From contig JAPJQV010000003.1 in the NCBI GenBank assembly GCA_030824965.1, positions 254,956-318,955 of the forward strand: a DNA stretch of 64,000 nucleotides, in the 5' to 3' direction. This document shows, piece by piece, positions 59,516 to 64,000 of this stretch; within the stretch, counting starts at the first letter, position 1; every line of letters begins with the position of its first letter. The stretch comes from Micavibrio sp. GTDB taxonomy: Bacteria; Pseudomonadota; Alphaproteobacteria; Micavibrionales; Micavibrionaceae. The notes below the pieces were generated by a model. It had not been told where the DNA came from and ran no database searches. It was given only the letters and a program-made list of their open reading frames with translations. Both the position numbers and the translations under genes were made by a program.

Positions 59516-60460
59516 ATGGAAGAGACCGTTTTTTTCGTCTATAACTTTTTCATGAAAGAAATCCGTTCACAGAAAGCTATGCTGGCCAGTTCGATTACGG
59601 TCGGGACTGTTATTATTCTGATTTTTGCGAAAGCAGTGGCTTACATCTTCAGCGGCTCAGCATCCGTCTTGTCGTCACTGGTCGATTCAGTATCCGATGT
59701 AGGAATGTCTTTTATGACCTGGCTCTCGATAAGATGGTCCTTAAAACCCGCAGATGAAGACCATCGCCACGGGCATGGAAAAATAGAAGGTGTGTCGGCT
59801 TTGTTTCAGGCCGCAATTCTTACCGGTTCTGCTGTTTTCCTTTTGTTTATGGCAGTAAACAGATTCATCGAACCGCAAAAGATGACGGATCATCTTTATG
59901 CGATCCTGCTGATGTCTTTTTCAATCGCGGCTTCTTTGTTTCTTACCTATGTGCAAAACCGCGCGCAAAAAGAAACCGGTTCTCTCGCGCTTGAAGCAGA
60001 TAAGGCGCATTATACGACCGATGTGTGGATGAACGGTGCGGTCATGAGCGTTGTTTTTTTAGATTATATGAATTTGGCGCCGATCTGGTTCGATACGCTT
60101 GCAACGGCTTTGATCGCCGGGCTTTTCGCAAAAACCGCTTATTGTATCGCTATCAAGGCAATCGATATGCTGATGGATCGCGAAGTCGAACCGGCGACGA
60201 AAGAGCGTATATTCAATATCGTGACCTCGCCTTCGGAAGTCAAAGGTATTCACGATTTGCGCGTTACGCGGTCCGGCATGAAGATGTTCGTATCTTTCGA
60301 TATGGAGGTCGATGCAAATTTGCTTTTATGGACAGCGCATGAAATTGCCCAGGAGGCGGAATATCGTATTTTAAAAGAATTCCCGAACGCGGAAATTCTA
60401 ATTCATCTTGATCCTGAAGGTGACACGGACGATACAAGACATGGTGAGGTAGTATTATGA
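59516..60460 (+). CDS. cation diffusion facilitator (FieF/CzcD-like)
   Basis: A 314-residue membrane metal exporter. Transmembrane helices occupy residues 20-210; SSLVDSVSDVGMSF holds the transport-site Asp pair of helix 2, HRHGHGKIEGVSAL the loop motif, and AHYTTDVWMNG the helix 5 residues. The cytoplasmic C-terminal domain (GIHDLRVTRSGMKMFVSFDM) forms the dimer interface. It exports Zn, Fe or similar divalent metals by proton antiport. Its end overlaps glk by 4 bases. Second possible start at 59552. Confidence 0.92.
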   Translation: MEETVFFVYNFFMKEIRSQKAMLASSITVGTVIILIFAKAVAYIFSGSASVLSSLVDSVSDVGMSFMTWLSIRWSLKPADEDHRHGHGKIEGVSALFQAAILTGSAVFLLFMAVNRFIEPQKMTDHLYAILLMSFSIAASLFLTYVQNRAQKETGSLALEADKAHYTTDVWMNGAVMSVVFLDYMNLAPIWFDTLATALIAGLFAKTAYCIAIKAIDMLMDREVEPATKERIFNIVTSPSEVKGIHDLRVTRSGMKMFVSFDMEVDANLLLWTAHEIAQEAEYRILKEFPNAEILIHLDPEGDTDDTRHGEVVL

Positions 60461-61389
60461 ATATTCTTCTTTGCGATGTCGGGGGGACGCATATTCGGTT
60501 CGCGCTGGGGACTGAAGGGACTTTGCAGCCGTATAAAACCCGTGTCGACCAGCATCCGACATTAAATCATGCAATTGAGGTTTATCTAAGCAGTCAATCT
60601 GTAACAGGGGACAAAATAGGTAAATTTTATTTCGCTTTCAGTAACCGCAACGAGTGGAATACCAACCCCGCAGAATTGAAAATGATACTGCCTAATGCGG
60701 TCATTCATCAGATCAATGATTTCGAGGCCAATGCGCATGGATTGCTGGTTGCGGACTCAATCGATTTTAATCTCCTGAATAAACCTCAAAACCGGACTGT
60801 TTCGCATTCTTCGAAAATTGTCATCGGTGTCGGAACCGGACTTGGGTTCGCGTATATATTGAAAAAAGGGGATGGAAGTTTCGTTCAGAGATCCCATGGG
60901 GGGCACATGCTTCCTGCCTATTCGCAGGCGCATACAGAGTTATATGCCTATATTTCAGAGAGCAAAAATGAAGCTCTGATTTATGAGGACATGCTGACAG
61001 GCCGGGGACTCTATGAGATATATAAGTTCCTGTCGCAAAAAAATTATCTGGATGTCGAATATCCGGATACTGAAATTCTTATGCGGGATGGAAAAGATAA
61101 TCCGGTTTTCCGGCAGGCCTTAGTTATGTTCCACGAGTTACTGGGCTTGTTTACGCATCAGGCAGTGGCGTTTGGCTATGCTTATGAAGGGGTTTACCTG
61201 ACAGGCGGTGTTATTGACCGGTTAATGCTGGCTGGCTTGTTCAACATTGAAAAATTCCTCGAACACTTTAATCAAGATTTGCACAAAATCGTAGAACATG
61301 ATGTGACGGCAACGCCTGTTTATTGGATCAGGGATGAGTTTATTTCACTTAAGGGACTTTTATATTTAGCGGAACACGGGCATGCGTAG
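60457..61389 (+). CDS. glk: glucokinase
   Basis: A 310-residue ROK-unrelated, E. coli-type glucokinase: CDVGGTHIRFALG (phosphate 1), INDFEANAHGLL with the catalytic Asp, and VIGVGTGLGFAYILKK (phosphate 2). It phosphorylates glucose on entry to glycolysis. Linked to the CDF gene by a 4-base overlap and to the deacetylase gene by an 8-base overlap. Confidence 0.93.
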   Translation: MNILLCDVGGTHIRFALGTEGTLQPYKTRVDQHPTLNHAIEVYLSSQSVTGDKIGKFYFAFSNRNEWNTNPAELKMILPNAVIHQINDFEANAHGLLVADSIDFNLLNKPQNRTVSHSSKIVIGVGTGLGFAYILKKGDGSFVQRSHGGHMLPAYSQAHTELYAYISESKNEALIYEDMLTGRGLYEIYKFLSQKNYLDVEYPDTEILMRDGKDNPVFRQALVMFHELLGLFTHQAVAFGYAYEGVYLTGGVIDRLMLAGLFNIEKFLEHFNQDLHKIVEHDVTATPVYWIRDEFISLKGLLYLAEHGHA

Positions 61390-62185
61390 GGCATATCTGA
61401 CCATTGACGACTCGCCGTCGCTGCATACGGACCAGTTGGTTGATTTTCTCGTCGAGCGGGGCGTGCCAGCGATTTTATTCGTGCGCGGCGCGTTTATGGA
61501 AGAGCGGGAAAATTTTAAAAAAATCGTGAGGGCGATTAGTAAAGGCATGGTGATCGGCAACCACTCTTATGCGCATGACAGGACGAGCGTGGCAGGTTTT
61601 GAAAGTCAGGCAGTGCAGATTCTTAAGACGCAAGATTTTATCGAGCGCGCTTATCGCGAAGCAGGCGAAGGATTGCCCAGCCGCTATATGCGCTTTCCGC
61701 ACATGGACAGGGGTATGGGCGGCTGGATCATCGATTTTGATACCGTCCCTGAAGAATACCGGAGCTATGTTGAGGCACTGTTCTGGGACGGGTTGCGTGT
61801 CGAAACGACGGAAAGGCCAAACCCCGAATTATTCGAGCTACGGTTGAAAATGCAGGAATGGCTGAAAGTCGAAGGTTTTCAGAAATTGCCGACCCATGGC
61901 GTGACTCATCCCTGGTTTCTTCAATCTGAAATGGCCGATTCTATCGATGCGATGTATACATTCTCGACATCCGACTGGATGCTGACCCCGCGCCATGCAG
62001 GAAACTGGCATTATAGAACTATCGATGATCTAAAAAAGAAAATCGATAACGATATTTGGTTGCAGAATGACGACAGCGCCCATATTATCCTTGCACATGA
62101 CGATCGCGAAGACTCTTTGGCAATAACAACGGGCTTGATCGACTATTTTCTTGAACAGGACTTTGAATTTCTACCCATTGCGTAA
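61382..62185 (+). CDS. polysaccharide deacetylase (NodB-like)
   Basis: A 267-residue carbohydrate esterase family 4 protein. Motif 1 LTIDDSPSLHTDQL keeps the Asp-Asp pair, motif 2 IGNHSYAHDR the HxxxH metal ligands, and later PTHGVTHPW and ILAHDD likely the remaining elements. No signal peptide, so probably cytoplasmic or unconventional. Substrate unknown. Overlaps glk, same operon. Confidence 0.85.
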   Translation: MRRAYLTIDDSPSLHTDQLVDFLVERGVPAILFVRGAFMEERENFKKIVRAISKGMVIGNHSYAHDRTSVAGFESQAVQILKTQDFIERAYREAGEGLPSRYMRFPHMDRGMGGWIIDFDTVPEEYRSYVEALFWDGLRVETTERPNPELFELRLKMQEWLKVEGFQKLPTHGVTHPWFLQSEMADSIDAMYTFSTSDWMLTPRHAGNWHYRTIDDLKKKIDNDIWLQNDDSAHIILAHDDREDSLAITTGLIDYFLEQDFEFLPIA

Positions 62186-62200
62186 AAAAGGAACGAGCTT

Positions 62201-63019
62201 ATGACTGAAAAAAATATAATCTATGTAATCGCTGATTATGGCGATTTACACGATCTGGCTTTTGCGGAAGTAACGCAAAAAATTTATGCCGAACTTGGCA
62301 ATATGGATTGTCATCTGCAGACTTTCGCGGTTCCAGCCTTCGATACTTACGCCACGGGCTTCGCATTGGCGCAAACGGCGATTAACTCGAAATTGGGCAG
62401 TCGCCACAAGTTTTTTGTTAACACGGCGCCACGTAAGGACGATCTGACGCCACGCGTTAAAAATTCCGGTGAAGGTTTCGTTTATGCCAAGTTGAAGAAC
62501 GGGGTCGAGATCTGCGCGGTCAATAGCGGTCATTCGCTGGCCTTTATCAAAGATGCCGCCGAGGAAATTCGAGAGATTAACTGCGAAAAACATGGTAGCC
62601 AGTTCCGCTCCCGCGATATTTTCCCGCCGGCTTTTGCTCGTATCGTCAAAGGCGATTACAGCATTTTAGGCGATGATGTCATGGATCAGGTACCGGATTT
62701 CCCTGAAGACGTTCTTTGCTATACGGACGGTTACGGCAATATGAAATGCTCTATCGATCCGGCAAAGCTTGACGGCTTTAAAAACAAACATTTAATTCTT
62801 GATATCAATGGTCGCCAGCAAATCGCCCGCGCGGCTGACGGTATTTTTGGTGTTGCGGATGGCGAATATTGTATTTCCCAAGGTTCCTCCGGCTGGACGC
62901 TGCCGTCCGGTAAGCAAGTGAAATTCACAGAAGTCGTCAAGCGCGGCGGAAATGCGGCTAAAACCTTTGGCAAACCGCCGGGTGGGCTTCAAATTCATTG
63001 GCGTGAAATTCCAAATTAA
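62201..63019 (+). CDS. SAM hydrolase / hydroxide adenosyltransferase family protein (DUF62)
   Basis: A 272-residue protein of the fluorinase-like DUF62 family (IYVIADYGDLHDLAFAEVTQ, INSKLGSRHKFFVNTAPRKD, later CYTDGYGNMKCSID and ISQGSSGWT). Family members use water to split S-adenosylmethionine to adenosine and methionine. AAGGA precedes the ATG. The next gene downstream carries a SAM-II-like leader, an intriguing coincidence. Confidence 0.85.
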   Translation: MTEKNIIYVIADYGDLHDLAFAEVTQKIYAELGNMDCHLQTFAVPAFDTYATGFALAQTAINSKLGSRHKFFVNTAPRKDDLTPRVKNSGEGFVYAKLKNGVEICAVNSGHSLAFIKDAAEEIREINCEKHGSQFRSRDIFPPAFARIVKGDYSILGDDVMDQVPDFPEDVLCYTDGYGNMKCSIDPAKLDGFKNKHLILDINGRQQIARAADGIFGVADGEYCISQGSSGWTLPSGKQVKFTEVVKRGGNAAKTFGKPPGGLQIHWREIPN

Positions 63020-63074
63020 TAAAATTACTTGCCAAGTCGAGCCGGATGGCTAATATCCGGCTCATCCCGTGAGC

Positions 63075-63148
63075 GCGGGCGTAGCTTAGTGGTAAAGCTC
63101 CAGCCTTCCAAGCTGGCTATGAGGGTTCGATTCCCTTCGCCCGCTCCA
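63075..63148 (+). tRNA. tRNA-Gly (TCC)
   Basis: 74 bases; acceptor stem GCGGGCG/CGCCCGC, anticodon loop CTTCCAA giving TCC, T arm GGTTCGATTCC and encoded CCA. Second glycine tRNA of the window, upstream of tuf. Confidence 0.97.
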
Positions 63149-63208
63149 AATTCAAAATGGTTGCTTTTTGACTGATGTTTCAGGCATAACATCCTTAAAT
63201 ATTGAATA

Positions 63209-63258
63209 TCTGCGGAATTTGAGGGGCAGCTTGCACCGCGTAAAAAATGCTAAAGCGC
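63209..63258 (+). promoter_or_regulatory. candidate SAM-II-like riboswitch
   Basis: GCGG (63212-63215) pairs with CCGC (63236-63239) around a 20-base loop containing AAUUUGA and CUUGCA; GUAAAAAA and GCUAAA (63249-63254) follow. This order (P1, UUUG, UUGCA, GUUAAA-like, GCUAAA) is that of SAM-II. The pseudoknot pairing is weak by eye, and the tail is shorter than usual, so this is tentative. Confidence 0.38.
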
Positions 63259-63313
63259 TAGGACGTCAGAAGCCTATGCCCTTCAGTAATTTATTACTTA
63301 ATGGGTGTTGTGT

Positions 63314-63778
63314 ATGACTATCGATCTTTCTTCCGAATTCTCGTCTTCCGATAAAATCCGCGTAGCCGTTTATCTGTCTCCCTATAGCGGCGGAAATGAT
63401 ATAACCGGCAAATCCGTTATTATCAGCGAGGGGGAATTGATACCAAGGCCGCCCCAGTTCGGAATGGGCACGATAGGATATAAAATTGCCTGGATTCAAC
63501 AAAGCGAATATGAGGCTCTAAGAGGGTGGCTCAAAGCCACAGACCCAAAGAAAGCGCCAAAACTCGATTTCGAGAAAGGACGCTATCTTTATGTGGGCGG
63601 ACAAGATGTCGGCTCGCTAATTGCCGGTGATATTGTTCACATCCCGTATAAAATTACGCTGCAGGAGGAAGACCGTTTAATGGATAATGACGGAGCCTTA
63701 ATCGTAGAGATTCAATCCCATCAACTAAGGGACACCGAAGCGGCGCTAATTCATCCTGTCCTTTCTATCAGAATATAA
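63314..63778 (+). CDS. hypothetical protein
   Basis: A 154-residue protein without recognised family: TIDLSSEFSSSDKIRVAVYL, YLYVGGQDVGSLIAGDIVHI and a C-terminus ending HPVLSIRI. No signal peptide or membrane segment; a mixed beta-rich composition. GGGTG upstream is a weak ribosome site. The leader carries a SAM-II-like element. It lies between tRNA-Gly and tuf. Confidence 0.65.
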   Translation: MTIDLSSEFSSSDKIRVAVYLSPYSGGNDITGKSVIISEGELIPRPPQFGMGTIGYKIAWIQQSEYEALRGWLKATDPKKAPKLDFEKGRYLYVGGQDVGSLIAGDIVHIPYKITLQEEDRLMDNDGALIVEIQSHQLRDTEAALIHPVLSIRI

Positions 63779-63846
63779 CAGCATTATGTCCATAAAGCTT
63801 AATAAAACGGCTGTCTCTCAAGCCGCCTGATATCATTGAAAAAGCC

Positions 63847-63874
63847 GTTGACAGTTCTAGTTATGGCTTTATAA
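63847..63874 (+). promoter_or_regulatory. tuf promoter
   Basis: TTGACA (63847-63852) and TATAAA (63869-63874) with a 16-bp spacer, about 75 bp upstream of the tuf ATG; a near-consensus sigma70 promoter, as expected for this gene. Confidence 0.7.
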
Positions 63875-63950
63875 ATCAAGCCCAATAACTTATCCCCTGA
63901 TGGCTTAATAAGGGGCTATCAACCCTTTAAATATTGAGGACTACATACAC

Positions 63951-64000
63951 ATGTCTAAGGAAAAGTTCGAGCGGAACAAACCGCATTGTAACATAGGAAC
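63951..64000 (+). CDS. tuf: elongation factor Tu, N-terminal start (3' cut by window edge)
   Basis: Only 16 codons are visible: MSKEKFERNKPHCNIG, the conserved start of EF-Tu leading into the first G motif. GAGGA lies 10 bases upstream of the ATG. EF-Tu carries aminoacyl-tRNA to the ribosome. Confidence 0.95.
   Translation, partial: MSKEKFERNKPHCNIG

Noticed and set aside
1..64000. CRISPR arrays, insertion sequences, prophage
   Set aside because: No regularly spaced repeats, transposase, integrase or phage structural genes were seen.

Overview
The window looks like a chromosomal segment of a free-living or host-associated alphaproteobacterium of middling GC content. Pointers are a GcrA cell-cycle regulator, an NDUFA12-type complex I subunit, DUF1489 and DUF2155 proteins, a phasin next to clpS/clpA, a single bifunctional RSH protein, and clustered GANTC (CcrM) sites. 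The tandem GFTLVELSIVMIIIG-type prepilins and gene content fit a Micavibrio/Rhodospirillales-like lineage, but that placement is inference from reading alone. I see no transposase, prophage or CRISPR array. Most of the window is housekeeping sequence.

Layout. 0-4 kb: lipid genes (acyl-CoA dehydrogenase end, SCP2, thioesterase), panC, a SCO copper protein and phoH. 4.4-8.5 kb: PhoU-like/Pit phosphate pair and three tandem prepilins. 8.5-13.2 kb: a split class I ribonucleotide reductase (nrdB, nrdA) with paired NrdR boxes, an apparently orphan TPP riboswitch plus terminator in front of nrdB, and a GANTC-rich intergenic region before pyk. 14.6-20.3 kb: LapG-like protease, hldE, a small NrdR-box ORF, a lipoprotein, a pilin-like protein and a D,D-carboxypeptidase. 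20.5-25.5 kb: phasin, clpS, an Imm53-like protein, clpA, a response regulator fused to a zinc-site-less deaminase fold, and a GNAT protein. 25.5-29.4 kb: RidA, NDUFA12, MlaD, DUF2155, an AT-rich Fic gene under two strong palindromes, and tRNA-Gly. 29.5-34.2 kb: small proteins, ProX-like deacylase, thioredoxin-TPR, LON-domain, Trm112, and leuA behind a leucine leader peptide. 34.3-44.7 kb: chemoreceptor, NYN protein, rpoZ, rsh, acpS-lepB-rnc-era, gcrA and a double cold-shock protein. 45-57.6 kb: acyl-CoA ligase, pheT, an inserted Mrr-type endonuclease, pheS, HAD phosphatase, rplT, an extended rpmI, gpt-like PRTase, polA and rlmB. 57.7-64 kb: tRNA-Tyr, DUF1489, a tag gene cut by an amber stop, isochorismatase-like, CDF transporter, glk, deacetylase, SAM hydrolase-like protein, tRNA-Gly, an unknown gene with a SAM-II-like leader, and the start of tuf.

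The strongest non-routine signals are regulatory. Paired NrdR-like boxes lie about 95-150 bp upstream of nrdB, nrdA and an unknown 62-residue ORF. A TPP aptamer-terminator points at nrdB rather than at a thiamin gene. There are seven GANTC sites in about 200 bp between nrdA and pyk. A perfect DnaA box plus three GANTC sites precede gcrA. A dispersed palindromic repeat supplies the start codon and signal peptide of the DUF2155 gene. On the protein side the REC-pseudodeaminase fusion is the most unusual. All matches come from reading the sequence; no database or covariance search was run.
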